This document shows, in pieces, positions 40,200 through 50,751 of a stretch of 64,000 nucleotides of DNA (its first letter is position 1; each line of letters starts with the position of its first letter). This DNA is from Verrucomicrobiota bacterium (lineage in GTDB: Bacteria > Verrucomicrobiota > Verrucomicrobiia > CAIQCK01), in NCBI GenBank assembly GCA_026397915.1, contig JAPLTX010000051.1, positions 62,001-126,000 on the forward strand, read 5' to 3'. Position numbers and translations under genes: made by a program. The notes under the pieces were generated by a model. It searched no databases and had not been told where the DNA came from. It worked only from the letters and a program-made list of their open reading frames with translations.

Positions 40200-40275
40200 G
40201 GGGGTGTAGCTCAGTTGGTAGAGCGCCTCGTTCGCAACGAGGAGGTCAGGGGTTCGAATCCCCTCACCTCCACCA
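40200..40275 (+). tRNA. tRNA-Ala (anticodon CGC)
   Basis: Cloverleaf folds by hand: GGGGGTG/CACCTCC acceptor with G3:U70, anticodon stem CCTCG-TTCGCAA-CGAGG, encoded CCA. Confidence 0.97.
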
Positions 40276-40305
40276 ACCGTGGTTCGCTTCGGCCGGTGCC
40301 GGCCG

Positions 40306-41274
40306 TCACTTTCCCGCAATGATCAGGTCGAGACGGTCGTTGAATTCCTTGAGCGTCAAGCCACCATCTTCAATAGAGAGCCAGCCGTTGTAGCCAACAT
40401 CTTCGAGCGCCTGGCGCACCACGGGCCAGTTGACGCTGCCGTCGCGCGGATGGACGAACTTGCCACCGTGGCCGTCGGGGTTAAGTTGGAAGTCCTTGAT
40501 GTGGCACTTGGCGATGAGCGGGCCGAGCGCGCGAATCCAGTCCTCCGGCTTCTGATACTTCACGTGGTTGCCGATGTCGAAGTAAGCCTTCACCCATTCG
40601 TTGTGGAACGACGCGACGAAGTTCTGGAATAGCGCCGGTTTCACCCAGAGGTTATTCCAGACGTTTTCGAGCGCAATGACCACCTTCAACTGCTTGGCCA
40701 ACGGGATGAGCTTCTTCACCGCGGCGCGCGACGTGTCCGTGGCATGGTTCTGCGCGGCGATGTAGTCCTTGTATTTCTCGTTATCGCCGGCAACGACCTT
40801 CTTGACGTGCCCTGTTCTCTTGTCGAACTCGATGTCGAACTCCCACGCCTCCGGCATGGCCATGCCTTTGCCGCCAATCTTGCATGGCACTAACAGCACG
40901 GCGTCCGCGCCAAACGCGTGCGCAGCTCGCAGCGCATCTTCCGTGACCTTCAGCGAGCTTTCCACCTTCGCCGGATCCTCGCTGTTGAACTCGGCCCAAC
41001 CACGCAGAACAGAGTGGATGCGCATGCCGAGCTTGTCGGCGATCTTGCGGCACTCGGCGGCCTCCTCCACGGTGACGATGCCGCCCTCGACGCCCTCGAA
41101 GCCAGCGTCTTTCAGCTCCTGCAGTTCTTTCTCGCTCGGCTTCTTGCGAATCATCGCCTTGTGGAGCTTGGTCTTGAACGCAGCGCGTGCGTCAAGGCTC
41201 CCGGCGGCCCACAGGCCGAGGCCGGCGGCAGCGGAGGTTTTCACAAAGTCGCGTCGGGTCAGGTTGGTGTTCAT
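40306..41274 (-). CDS. Sugar phosphate isomerase/epimerase (xylose-isomerase-like TIM barrel) with Tat leader
   Basis: NLTRRDFVKTSAAAGLGL leader; VALENVWNNLWVKP, KAYFDIGNHVKYQKPEDWI, IKDFQLN, GYNGWLSIEDG. Confidence 0.85.
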   Translation of the reverse strand: MNTNLTRRDFVKTSAAAGLGLWAAGSLDARAAFKTKLHKAMIRKKPSEKELQELKDAGFEGVEGGIVTVEEAAECRKIADKLGMRIHSVLRGWAEFNSEDPAKVESSLKVTEDALRAAHAFGADAVLLVPCKIGGKGMAMPEAWEFDIEFDKRTGHVKKVVAGDNEKYKDYIAAQNHATDTSRAAVKKLIPLAKQLKVVIALENVWNNLWVKPALFQNFVASFHNEWVKAYFDIGNHVKYQKPEDWIRALGPLIAKCHIKDFQLNPDGHGGKFVHPRDGSVNWPVVRQALEDVGYNGWLSIEDGGLTLKEFNDRLDLIIAGK

Positions 41275-41433
41275 GCAGAGTCTCCAGCGTTTGTTGATGT
41301 TTGAAAAATGAAGTCTTTCGCCAGTGCCGCGCAGCTTGTCATGTCCCCGCCGGCTAGTCAAACTCCCTTGCGTGCTGATGGCGGCGACATCCGGGTTGAT
41401 TCAGCCCGCGCGCCACGCTAGGGTTTCGACCGT

Positions 41434-41985
41434 ATGAGCAAAATCATCCGCGGCAAAGTGTATGTGGTGCGTGACAACATTGACACCGACCAGATTATTC
41501 CGGCGCAGTATTTGAGCCTCCTGCCAAACGTGCCGGAGGAATACGAGAAACTCGGCAGCCACGCGATGGCGGGCTTGCCCGATAGCAGCTACCCGGAGCG
41601 GTTCATCAAGCCGGGCGCAATGGACGCCGAGTATCCCATCATCATCGGCGGGCGGAATTTCGGTTGCGGCAGCAGCCGCGAGCACGCCCCCGTGGCACTC
41701 GGCGCGGCCAACTGCGAGGCAGTGGTGGCGGAAGGTTTCGCGCGTATCTTCTTCCGTAACTGCGTCGCCACCGGCGAAATTTACCCGATCGAGTCCACAC
41801 AACGGCTCTGCGAGATCTTCAAGACCGGCGACGAGGCGGAACTGGACCTCGACAAAAATGAGATGGTTGCGGTGGAGACCGGCCAGCGTTACGCGCTGAA
41901 GCCGCTCGGCGACGCGCGCGCGGTGATTGATGCCGGCGGCTTGTTTGCCTACGCAAAGAAGACCGGCATGATTGCGGCTGGTTAG
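41434..41985 (+). CDS. leuD: 3-isopropylmalate dehydratase small subunit (aconitase swivel domain)
   Basis: VVRDNIDTDQIIPAQYL; IIGGRNFGCGSSREHAPVALGAANCEAVVAEGFARIFFRN. Confidence 0.87.
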   Translation: MSKIIRGKVYVVRDNIDTDQIIPAQYLSLLPNVPEEYEKLGSHAMAGLPDSSYPERFIKPGAMDAEYPIIIGGRNFGCGSSREHAPVALGAANCEAVVAEGFARIFFRNCVATGEIYPIESTQRLCEIFKTGDEAELDLDKNEMVAVETGQRYALKPLGDARAVIDAGGLFAYAKKTGMIAAG

Positions 41986-42113
41986 ACGGCGTTTCTTGCG
42001 GGAGCCGGCGGTTGTGCGACGCAGCGGCCGCGGCACGGAGTGAAAGGCGTGCGAATTCGTTTTTGCTTCCTGCGACGCGTTGCGGCATAGTTAGGCCAGA
42101 AGGAGACGCCACC

Positions 42114-42956
42114 ATGATCAAAAGCATTCTCTTCTGCACCGACGGTTCCGAATACTCCAGCGTTGCGGGTGACTACGCCATCTGGCTCGCCCAGAAACTC
42201 AAGGCTCGCATTGTGGCCCTGCACGTAACCGACGTGCGGCTGCTTGAAGCGCCGTTGCTGGCCGATCTCTCAGGCGCAATCGGCGCGCAACCGTATCAGG
42301 CACTGCTGCCGCAACTACAGGAAATGCAGAAACAGCGCGCCGGTGTCATCCTCAACGCGGTTGCCGACCGTTGCCACAAGGCGGGCGTCCAGTGCTCGAC
42401 GCTGCATCGCACGGGCAGTGTGGTGGAAAACATCGCTGAAGAGGAAACGCGCACGGAACTGGTGGTGCTCGGCCAGCGCGGCGAGCACGCGCAAGCCATC
42501 GGCCAGTTCCTCGGCTCCAGCGTTGAGCGCGTCGTGCGCCGTTCCATCAAGCCCTGTTTGGTCACGCCGGCCAAATTCCGCGAACTGCGCCAAGTGCTGG
42601 TGGCCTACGATGGCAGCGCACAATCCAGCAAGTCGCTGCAGGTGGCCGTCGAGTTATGCCAGGCGCTCGGCCTCAAGCTCAGCATTGTCACGGTCGTGCC
42701 CGCGCCGCCGGAGATGGGCGTCAACGACGCAATGGAGGACGCCGTGCGCACGGCGAAGGACCACGGCATTGAGCCGTCGGCCGAGACGCTGGTGGGCCAT
42801 CCCGAACAGCAGATTCTGGAGTGCACCGAACGGCGGCGAGCCGACCTCATCGTGATGGGCGCCTACGGCCATACGCGGATCCGCGAACTGATCCTCGGCT
42901 CCACCACCACCCACGTCATCCGCAAGAGCGATGTGCCGGTGCTGCTGACACGCTGA
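42114..42956 (+). CDS. Universal stress protein, two UspA domains
   Basis: ILFCTDGSEYS ... VLVAYDGSAQSSKSL ... LIVMGAYGHTRIRELILGSTTTHVIRKSDVPVLL. Confidence 0.92.
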   Translation: MIKSILFCTDGSEYSSVAGDYAIWLAQKLKARIVALHVTDVRLLEAPLLADLSGAIGAQPYQALLPQLQEMQKQRAGVILNAVADRCHKAGVQCSTLHRTGSVVENIAEEETRTELVVLGQRGEHAQAIGQFLGSSVERVVRRSIKPCLVTPAKFRELRQVLVAYDGSAQSSKSLQVAVELCQALGLKLSIVTVVPAPPEMGVNDAMEDAVRTAKDHGIEPSAETLVGHPEQQILECTERRRADLIVMGAYGHTRIRELILGSTTTHVIRKSDVPVLLTR

Positions 42957-42995
42957 GCGCAACCGAGGCGGGCAGCAACGCACCGGCCAGCGCCA

Positions 42996-43520
42996 TCATT
43001 TTTTCTCCTGCTGCTTGAGTTGTTCCAAAGCCGCTTTGATCTCGGCAGCGGCCTGCTTTGCATTCACCGTCAGGTTTCGCCAGGCGATCCGGCCTGACTT
43101 GTTGATGACGAATGTAACGCGCGAGCAGAACTTCTCCCTTGCCGCGCCATACAACTCGCTGCCCCTGTGGTCCGTGTCGGCGATCAACCCAAACGGCAGC
43201 TTGTAATGCGCAGCAAACTTCGCATGCGACTCAACCGAATCGTAGCTTACGCCGAGCACAATCGCGTCCAGCCCTTTCAGCGCCTCGAAGCCATCGCGCA
43301 GATCGCACGCTTCCACCGTGCAGCCCGGCGTGAAGTCCTTCGGGTAGAAGTAAAGGACGATGTTCTGTTTGCCGATCAGGCCGGCGAGATTGACCGGCTG
43401 CGGATGCGCGGCCGCCTGAAACAGCGGCGCCTTGTCGCCGACGTTGGGCGTCTCTTCCGCAAAGGCGGCCAGCAACGGCATCAGGCACAGGCAAATCACC
43501 ACAAGAGCTTTTGATTTCAT
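42996..43520 (-). CDS. Peroxiredoxin (Bcp-like), secreted
   Basis: VLYFYPKDFTPGCTVEACDLRDGFEAL; N-terminal signal peptide. Confidence 0.9.
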   Translation of the reverse strand: MKSKALVVICLCLMPLLAAFAEETPNVGDKAPLFQAAAHPQPVNLAGLIGKQNIVLYFYPKDFTPGCTVEACDLRDGFEALKGLDAIVLGVSYDSVESHAKFAAHYKLPFGLIADTDHRGSELYGAAREKFCSRVTFVINKSGRIAWRNLTVNAKQAAAEIKAALEQLKQQEKK

Positions 43521-43618
43521 AAGGTGGCAAACCTAACCCTTGTTTGCCGCCGCGCAACCCCGCTGCACGAGCGATACCTCCTTCCAAAACCGCCGCAGCC
43601 GTGGCATAAGAACCGGCC

Positions 43619-45928
43619 ATGAAAGCCTCCTCGCTCGCCGCTTCTCTTATGTCGCTTCTCGTCGTCGGCTCCCTTGCGGCCGACGACAAGTTCCTGCCCG
43701 GCACGCAGCCGCTCACCGGCACCAACGACCTCTCACTGGGCATGATCGCCGGCATTGACCGTTTCCTCGACCGCGAACTGGCCGCGAGCGTCGAGCGCCG
43801 CGCCGCGAAGTGGCATCGCAACTTCTCCTCGCCCGAAGCCTACACGAAGTCTGTCGAGCCGAACCGCGAGCGGTTCAGGAGAATCATCGGCGTGGTGGAT
43901 GAGCGGGTGAAGCCGGAGTTGCATTTGCTCGCGACGCCGACGCAATCTGCGCAGGTCGGCGAGGGGTGGGGTTACAAGATTTTCGCCGTGCGCTGGAGTG
44001 TGCTGCCTGGCGTGGATGCGGAGGGATGGCTGCTACAGCCGAACCAAGAACCGGTGGCGGATATTGTCGCGCTGCCAGATTGCGATACGACGCCGGAGAT
44101 GCTCATCAAGCCGTTTCCGGCGAGGCTCGCGCAGATGGGATGTCGTGTCCTTGTGCCGATGCTGATGGACCGACGCGATACTTACTCCGGCAATCCGAAA
44201 ATTCGCATGACAAACCAACCGCACCGCGAGTTCATTTATCGCGCCGCGTTCGAAATGGGCCACCACATCATCGGCTACGAAGTGCAGAAGGTTCTCGCGG
44301 CGGTTGATTGGTTTTCTGCCGACGCGAAGCGGCCCATCGGCGTTATCGGCTACGGCGAAGGCGGCCTGCTGGCGTTCTATTCTGCAGCTGTTGACACGCG
44401 CATCAACGCGGCTCTTGTCAGCGGTTACTTTCAGACTCGTGAGCAAGTCTGGCGCGAGCCGATCTACCGCAACGTGTCTGGCTTGTTGGAAGAGTTTGGC
44501 GATGCCGAGATAGCCAGCCTTGTTGCGCCGCGTGCGCTGGTCATCGAGGCGAGCCGCCATCCTGAAATTGCCAGGCCGCCTGCGCCGTCGCAGGGCCGTG
44601 CCGGTGCCGCGCCGGGCGTGATTGCCACACCGTCTGCGGACTCCCTCATATCGGAATTCAATCGGGCAAAGAAGTTGGTCGAACCAATACACCCGCCGCT
44701 CGAAATGGTCCTGACAGCCAACTATCCGTTCCTTCCAGATGTTCTTTTTGCACTCGATCCATTCCTGAAAGCACTGAAATTGTGGCCGCCACCGTCAATT
44801 ATCGGCGGGCCGGGACATTTCACCGGAAATTCCACGGTTGATGCCGAGCGCTTCCACCGCCAGTTCGACCAACTCGTCGAGCACACGCAACGCGTGCTGC
44901 GCGAAGGCGAGGCGCGGCGGGCGGAATTGTGGACGAAACCGAATTTGAACCTCAGCCACGCGGGTTTTCCGCCCGCGAAAGACTCGGCCGCGGTGGTGAA
45001 GAAATACCAAGAGGACACGCGCTGGTATCGCGATTATCTGTGGGACGAGGTCATCGGCCGGTTTCCGCCGGCGTCGCTACCGATGAATCCGCGCTCGCGG
45101 CTGGTCTATGACGAACCGACGTATCGCGGCTACGAGGTGATGCTCGACGTGTGGCCGGACGTTTATGCTTACGGAATCCTGCTCGTGCCGAAGGACCTCA
45201 AGTCGGGCGAACGGCGGCCTGTTGTGGTCTGCCAGCACGGGCTGGAGGGTCGGCCACAGGATTGTGCGAACCCGAAGGTCGAGAGTCGCTATTACCACAG
45301 CTTCGCCAACAAGCTTACCGAGCGCGGGTTCATCACCTTCTCGCCACAGAACCCCTACATCGGCAAAGACGAGTTCCGTGTGTTGCAGCGGAAACTCAAC
45401 CCGCTCGGCAAGACGCTCTTTGCCGTCATCGCGCGTCAGCACGAGCGGACGCTGGACTGGCTCGCGGCACTGCCTTTCGTGGATGGCGAGCGGATCGCGT
45501 TCTACGGGCTGAGCTACGGAGGCAAGTCGGCGATGCGGCTGCCGGCGATGCTGGAGAAGTATTGCCTCTCGATCTGCTCTGGCGACTACAACGAGTGGAT
45601 CGCTAAAAACGCCTCCACGACCTTCAAGGGCAGCTACATGTTCACCGGCGAGTATGAGATCTTCGAGTGGAACCTCGGCAACACGTTCAACTACGCCGAG
45701 ATGTCATGGTTGATCTGCCCGCGGCCGTTCATGGTCGAGCGCGGCCACTTCGACGGCGTGGGCGTGGACGAGATGGTGGCTTACGAATACGCCAAGACCA
45801 AGCGCCGCTACGACCTGCTCGGCACCGGCGACCGCTGCGAGTTCGAATACTTCAGCGGCCCGCACGAGATCCACGCCGTCGGAACGTTCGACTTCCTCCA
45901 CAAACACCTGAACTGGCCGAAACGATGA
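43619..45928 (+). CDS. Secreted protein with two tandem alpha/beta-hydrolase domains
   Basis: Domain 1 elbow VIGYGEGGLLAF, domain 2 elbow FYGLSYGGKSAM. Confidence 0.75.
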   Translation: MKASSLAASLMSLLVVGSLAADDKFLPGTQPLTGTNDLSLGMIAGIDRFLDRELAASVERRAAKWHRNFSSPEAYTKSVEPNRERFRRIIGVVDERVKPELHLLATPTQSAQVGEGWGYKIFAVRWSVLPGVDAEGWLLQPNQEPVADIVALPDCDTTPEMLIKPFPARLAQMGCRVLVPMLMDRRDTYSGNPKIRMTNQPHREFIYRAAFEMGHHIIGYEVQKVLAAVDWFSADAKRPIGVIGYGEGGLLAFYSAAVDTRINAALVSGYFQTREQVWREPIYRNVSGLLEEFGDAEIASLVAPRALVIEASRHPEIARPPAPSQGRAGAAPGVIATPSADSLISEFNRAKKLVEPIHPPLEMVLTANYPFLPDVLFALDPFLKALKLWPPPSIIGGPGHFTGNSTVDAERFHRQFDQLVEHTQRVLREGEARRAELWTKPNLNLSHAGFPPAKDSAAVVKKYQEDTRWYRDYLWDEVIGRFPPASLPMNPRSRLVYDEPTYRGYEVMLDVWPDVYAYGILLVPKDLKSGERRPVVVCQHGLEGRPQDCANPKVESRYYHSFANKLTERGFITFSPQNPYIGKDEFRVLQRKLNPLGKTLFAVIARQHERTLDWLAALPFVDGERIAFYGLSYGGKSAMRLPAMLEKYCLSICSGDYNEWIAKNASTTFKGSYMFTGEYEIFEWNLGNTFNYAEMSWLICPRPFMVERGHFDGVGVDEMVAYEYAKTKRRYDLLGTGDRCEFEYFSGPHEIHAVGTFDFLHKHLNWPKR

Positions 45929-46950
45929 GCCGCATTGCCGCGCTTCTGACAACGGCATGCCTGCTTGCGACAGCGTTCGCAGCGGCAGCAGAGCCGAAAC
46001 CCGCTGCCGAACTGGTGACGTTTGCCGGCCGCACGATGGGCACGGCTTACTCGGTGAAGTTTCTCCAGCCGCCCGCGCCCGTCGTCGTCGAGCAGGCGCG
46101 GCGGGAGGTCGGCGCGCTGCTGGACCGCTTGGATCGGGCAATGTCCACCTACCGCGAGGACTCGGAGGTCTGCCGTTTCGGCGCGTATCGTGGTAGTGAT
46201 TGGTTCGCGGTGTCGGCGGACACAGCGCGCGTGGTCGTGGAATCGCTGCGCGTGAGCGAGTTGACCAGCGGCGCGTTCGACGTGACGGTGGACCCACTGG
46301 TGCGACTGTGGGGATTCGGTCCGCGCCGTGAAACCGGCGAGGCACCACCGGAGCAGGCGATTGCCGAAGCTCGGCGCAAGGTGGGCTGGCGGAAACTGCA
46401 AGCGCGGCTCGATCCACCTGCGTTGCGGAAAACGTCGCCAGAGATTTCCGTGGACCTCTCCGCCATCGCGAAGGGTTACACCGCGGACGCTGTCGCCGAA
46501 CGACTCGGTCAGTTCGGCGTAACGAACTACCTCGTTGCCATCGGCGGTGAACTCAAGGCGCGCGGCCACGGCCAGCAAGGCCGGCCGTGGCGTGTTGGCG
46601 TTGACAAGCCGCTCGATGACGGCCGCGCCATCCAGCGCGTCATTGAGTTGAAGGACAAAGCAGTCTCCACGTCGGGCGATTACCGCAATTTCTTCACCGA
46701 CGCCGGCCACCGCTACTCTCACGTCGTTGACCCGCGCACCGGTCGGCCCGTCACGCACAATCTCGCCTCCGTTACCATCGTCTGCGAGACCAGCGCGCGC
46801 GCCGACGCGCTGGCGACGGGGCTGATGGTGCTCGGCCCAGACACTGGCTACGCGCTTGCGGCAAAGCATGGCTGGCCCTGCCTTTTTATCCTACGCGCCA
46901 AATCCGGCTTCATCGAGAAGCCGACGCCGGCGTTTGAAAAACTGCGGTAA
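45925..46950 (+). CDS. apbE: FAD:protein FMN transferase
   Basis: GRTMGTAYSVKF, AIAKGYTADAVAERL, YLVAIGGELKARG, SHVVDPRTGRPV; ATGA overlap with upstream gene. Confidence 0.93.
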   Translation: MSRIAALLTTACLLATAFAAAAEPKPAAELVTFAGRTMGTAYSVKFLQPPAPVVVEQARREVGALLDRLDRAMSTYREDSEVCRFGAYRGSDWFAVSADTARVVVESLRVSELTSGAFDVTVDPLVRLWGFGPRRETGEAPPEQAIAEARRKVGWRKLQARLDPPALRKTSPEISVDLSAIAKGYTADAVAERLGQFGVTNYLVAIGGELKARGHGQQGRPWRVGVDKPLDDGRAIQRVIELKDKAVSTSGDYRNFFTDAGHRYSHVVDPRTGRPVTHNLASVTIVCETSARADALATGLMVLGPDTGYALAAKHGWPCLFILRAKSGFIEKPTPAFEKLR

Positions 46951-47031
46951 CGGCAGGTTACGGTATGGTGGCGTTCGCCGTTGTGCATTCCAACGCTTGA
47001 CGCGGCAACCATCGTTCTCAATACTGGCGGT

Positions 47032-48384
47032 ATGAAGCCTTCTGATTCGATCAGTCGTCGCCAGTTCGTCACCACTTCGGCGTCGGTCTTCGGCACCTTC
47101 GCCATTGTCTCCCAGCACAAAGCCCACGCCGTCGGCCCCAATGACAAGGTCGTCATCGGCGTCATGGGCCTTGGCGGTCGCGGCACCTATGTCGCCACCA
47201 TGTTCGCCAACCGGCCGGACGTGGACATTGCCTACATCAGCGACGTGGACACGCGCAAGTTCTCCCGCGCCCGCGCCGCGATCGAGGAGGCGCAGGGCAA
47301 GCCGCCGAAAGCGGTGCAGGACTTCCGCAAGATGCTTGAGGACAAACGCGTGGACGCAATCATCAACGCCACGCCCGATCATTGGCACGCGCTCGGTTCG
47401 ATCATGGCCTGTCAGGCCGGCAAGGACGTGTTCGTCGAAAAACCGATGACGCACAGCGCATGGGAAGGCCGCAAGATGATCGAGGCGGCCGCCAAGTATA
47501 AGCGCGTCATCCAAGTCGGCATGCAGAGCCGCAGTTGCCAGTATCTGCGCGACGCCGCCGAATACATCCGCTCCGGAAAACTCGGCGATGTTTACCTCGT
47601 GCGCGTTTTTAATATGCTGCAGCACCAGATGCGCAAGACGCCGACGACCGAAAGCGCACCGGTGCCGCCCGGATTCGACTACGACACTTGGTGCGGCCCC
47701 GCGCCGGTGGTGCCCTACGACCCGAGCCGTCGCTGGCTCGACCGCTGGGAGTTCAGTTGCGGCGCCATCGCTGGCGACGCCGTCCACCAGATTGATCTCG
47801 CGCGTTGTCTCATCGGCGACAAGCCGTTCCCAGACACCATCAGCCATGCCGGCGGCGTCTGCGCGCTCACCGACGGCCGCGAGATTCCCGACACGCAGAT
47901 GGTCACGTTCGAGTATGGCAAGCTGACGATGCTGTTCGAGTCGGCGCTCTGGACACCCTACATGACCAAGACACCGATGGATCGCCGCGACAAGGGCCAG
48001 TTGCCGCCGAACTGGGCCTTCAACGCCACGCGCATCGAAGTGCTTGGCACGAAGGGCTTCATGTATTACGGCCGGCATGGCGACGGCTGGCAGGTGTTCA
48101 ATGAAAAGGCCGAGTCGGTCGTGGCCGCGCCGGGCCGCCAAGCGGACAAGGAGCATCACGACAACTTCATCGCGTGCATCAAGAACCGCCAGCAACCGGT
48201 GGCCAACGCCGAGCAGGGCCATTATTCGGCGATGCTCTGCCACCTTGGCAACATCTCCTACCGCGTCGGCAACAAGAAGCTCGCGTTTGACGCCAAAACC
48301 GAGACGTTCAAGGACGCGCCGGAGGCCAACAAGTTCCTGAAGCGCAGCTACCGCGCGCCGTGGGTCATTCCCGACAACGTGTAA
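47032..48384 (+). CDS. Gfo/Idh/MocA family oxidoreductase with Tat leader
   Basis: SISRRQFVTTSASVFGTFAIV; VVIGVMGLGGRGTYVATMF; KDVFVEKPMTHSAWEGRKMIEAA. Confidence 0.9.
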   Translation: MKPSDSISRRQFVTTSASVFGTFAIVSQHKAHAVGPNDKVVIGVMGLGGRGTYVATMFANRPDVDIAYISDVDTRKFSRARAAIEEAQGKPPKAVQDFRKMLEDKRVDAIINATPDHWHALGSIMACQAGKDVFVEKPMTHSAWEGRKMIEAAAKYKRVIQVGMQSRSCQYLRDAAEYIRSGKLGDVYLVRVFNMLQHQMRKTPTTESAPVPPGFDYDTWCGPAPVVPYDPSRRWLDRWEFSCGAIAGDAVHQIDLARCLIGDKPFPDTISHAGGVCALTDGREIPDTQMVTFEYGKLTMLFESALWTPYMTKTPMDRRDKGQLPPNWAFNATRIEVLGTKGFMYYGRHGDGWQVFNEKAESVVAAPGRQADKEHHDNFIACIKNRQQPVANAEQGHYSAMLCHLGNISYRVGNKKLAFDAKTETFKDAPEANKFLKRSYRAPWVIPDNV

Positions 48385-48479
48385 TGCGAGGCCAGCCGGA
48401 GGAAAACGCAGAGGCGTGGCGACTCTCAGTGCCATGAACAGCGCTGCGCCGCGCCTTTGCGTTGAAATCCATCCACATC

Positions 48480-49604
48480 ATGAAACGTTTCCTCTTCATC
48501 TTGATTCTGGCCGCGCTGGCCTGCCAGCCGGCCTTCGCCCAGTGGCTCTCCATCACCAACGTCACCGCAAAGCTCGGAGACTCCGAGATGGGCGGGCCGT
48601 TCTTCAAGATCGAGTATGAACTCGCCGTGAAGGACATCTCGCGCGCCGCGCCGGCGTATGTGTTCGTTCGCTACCGCGAGAGCGCGACCTCGGGTTGGAG
48701 GTTGATCCCGCAAACGGCGTTGCGCGGCGACCACGACATTGTGGAGTCCGCCGGCAAGAAAAAGATGTTCTGGTGGGGCCTTGGCTCGCTCGGCTTGGCC
48801 AACGCGTCGCAACTCGAAGTCCGCGTGCGCGGCATCCGCATGGTTCGCGTGCCGGGCGGCGCGTTCAAGATGAATGTTGTCCTCGGTGGGGGCTTCGACG
48901 AATCGAAACCTCAGATCGAGCCTACCACGCTGCCAACGTTCTGGATGGCGAAATACGAAACCACCGTCGGCATGTATGCCGATTACCTCAACGAGACCGG
49001 CAAGGGCGGCAGCGGCTGGCACAAACACATGACCAACCCCGAGCGCTGTGGCATCACGCACAACCCCGGCGACACCTACGCCGTCGCGCCGGGCCGCGAG
49101 AAGTTCCCCATCAACTACGTCTCATGGTATGACGCCGCCGGATTTCTGGACTGGTGTGGCCTGCGGCTGCCGTCGGAGGCGGAATGGGAGAAGACATTGC
49201 GCGGCGGCCTCTACCTCGACGGCGACGAATCGAAGAAAGCGCCGAACCCGAAACCGGAACGGAAATATCCCTGGGGCGACGAAGCGCCCGACACCGGCGG
49301 CGTGTGGCGTTGCAACGGCGAGGGCGACGCGGACGGCTTCCCGGAACTCGCACCGGTGGGCAGCTTCGATAAGTTCAACAGCCCCTACGGCGCGTGCGAC
49401 ATCGTCGGCAACGCCGCCGAGTGGACGCTCGACTGGTATTCGACCTCGTTCCACGCCGGCCTCGACGGCTACCGGATGATTCGCGGCGGTTCCTTCATGG
49501 ACCCGCCCGCCGGCTGCGACGCCGTCACCGGTGCCACCCAGTTGCCCGTCAAGCGCAGCAGCATCACCGGCTTCCGCGGCCTGCGCGACGCCTGGACCGA
49601 GTAG
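48480..49604 (+). CDS. SUMF1/FGE-sulfatase domain secreted protein
   Basis: VRVPGGAFKMN, KYETTVGMYADYLN, FPINYVSWYDAAGFLDWCGLRLPSEAEWEKTLRGG, YPWGDEAPD, IRGGSFMDP. Confidence 0.88.
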   Translation: MKRFLFILILAALACQPAFAQWLSITNVTAKLGDSEMGGPFFKIEYELAVKDISRAAPAYVFVRYRESATSGWRLIPQTALRGDHDIVESAGKKKMFWWGLGSLGLANASQLEVRVRGIRMVRVPGGAFKMNVVLGGGFDESKPQIEPTTLPTFWMAKYETTVGMYADYLNETGKGGSGWHKHMTNPERCGITHNPGDTYAVAPGREKFPINYVSWYDAAGFLDWCGLRLPSEAEWEKTLRGGLYLDGDESKKAPNPKPERKYPWGDEAPDTGGVWRCNGEGDADGFPELAPVGSFDKFNSPYGACDIVGNAAEWTLDWYSTSFHAGLDGYRMIRGGSFMDPPAGCDAVTGATQLPVKRSSITGFRGLRDAWTE

Positions 49605-49751
49605 CGCGGTAAATACCAATCGCTGACAGCTTTTTCTCGCCGCCCCCACCGATCCTGAAGGTGAGCAGGACGCAGTGGGTGGATTATTGGCCGGAAGAGC
49701 GCCCATAAAATTGAACTTTCGGCACGCTCGCGCTGTCTCTATAGTCACCCT

Positions 49752-50747
49752 ATGGCTACAGAGAAAAGCATCAGCGAACTCACGGAACTCATTCGCCAGG
49801 AAAGCGCCTTTGTCACGGCGATCCAGAGCGAATTGAGCAAAGTCATCGTCGGTCAGCGTTACATGATCGAGCGGCTGCTCATCGGCCTGCTCGCCAACGG
49901 CCATGTGCTGCTGGAAGGCGTGCCTGGCCTTGCCAAGACGCTCGCGGTCAAATCGCTCGCGTCGGTCATCAACACCCGGTTCCAGCGCATCCAGTTCACG
50001 CCGGACCTGCTGCCCGCCGACCTCGTCGGCACGCTCATCTACAACCCGCGCGACGGCACGTTCTCGGTCAAGCGCGGCCCGGTGTTTGCCAACATCATTC
50101 TCGCCGACGAAATCAACCGCGCGCCCGCCAAGGTCCAGAGCGCGTTGCTGGAGGCAATGCAGGAGAGGCAGGTGACCATCGGCGACCAGACCTTCAAGCT
50201 GGAGGAGCCGTTTCTGGTGCTTGCCACGCAAAACCCGATCGAGCAGGAAGGCACGTATCCGTTACCCGAGGCGCAGGTGGACCGCTTCATGCTCAAGATC
50301 GAGATCACTTATCCCACCAAGCAGGAGGAGCGGCAGATTCTCGACGCCCGCGCGTTCACCTCAACGCCGGTGGAACTCAAGCCCATCATCGGCCCCGACG
50401 ATATCCTCCGCGCCCGCAAGGTGGTGGACCAGATTTACATGGACGAGAAGGTCAAGAACTACGTCGTGGACATCGTCCACGCCACGCGCGACCCGAAGGC
50501 CTACAAGATAGACGTGGCCGGCCTGATCGAATACGGCGCCTCGCCGCGCGCGACAATTTTCCTGACGCTCGCCGCCAAGGCGAGCGCGTTCCTGCACGGC
50601 CGCGGCTACGTCACGCCGCAGGACATCAAGAGCATCGGCATGGACGTGCTGCGCCACCGCGTCATCCCGACCTACGAGGCCGAGGCCGAGGACGTGACGA
50701 GCGAGGACATCGTGAAACGCATCTTCGACGAAGTGCCGGTGCCGTAA
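49752..50747 (+). CDS. MoxR family AAA+ ATPase
   Basis: VLLEGVPGLAKTLAVKSLA, FTPDLLPADLVGTLIYNP, LADEINRAPAKVQSALLEAMQERQVTIG, LATQNPIEQEGTYPLPEAQ. Confidence 0.95.
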   Translation: MATEKSISELTELIRQESAFVTAIQSELSKVIVGQRYMIERLLIGLLANGHVLLEGVPGLAKTLAVKSLASVINTRFQRIQFTPDLLPADLVGTLIYNPRDGTFSVKRGPVFANIILADEINRAPAKVQSALLEAMQERQVTIGDQTFKLEEPFLVLATQNPIEQEGTYPLPEAQVDRFMLKIEITYPTKQEERQILDARAFTSTPVELKPIIGPDDILRARKVVDQIYMDEKVKNYVVDIVHATRDPKAYKIDVAGLIEYGASPRATIFLTLAAKASAFLHGRGYVTPQDIKSIGMDVLRHRVIPTYEAEAEDVTSEDIVKRIFDEVPVP

Positions 50748-50751
50748 ATGA

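Noticed and set aside
41434-41985. Leucine biosynthesis operon
   Set aside because: Only the leuD-like small subunit is here; no leuC or leuB alongside.
46891-48435. 514-aa minus-strand ORF opposite the Gfo/Idh/MocA gene
   Set aside because: Overlaps a gene with clear family motifs; composition is that of a shadow ORF.
49122-50231. 369-aa minus-strand ORF spanning SUMF1 and moxR
   Set aside because: Crosses two well-supported opposite-strand genes.
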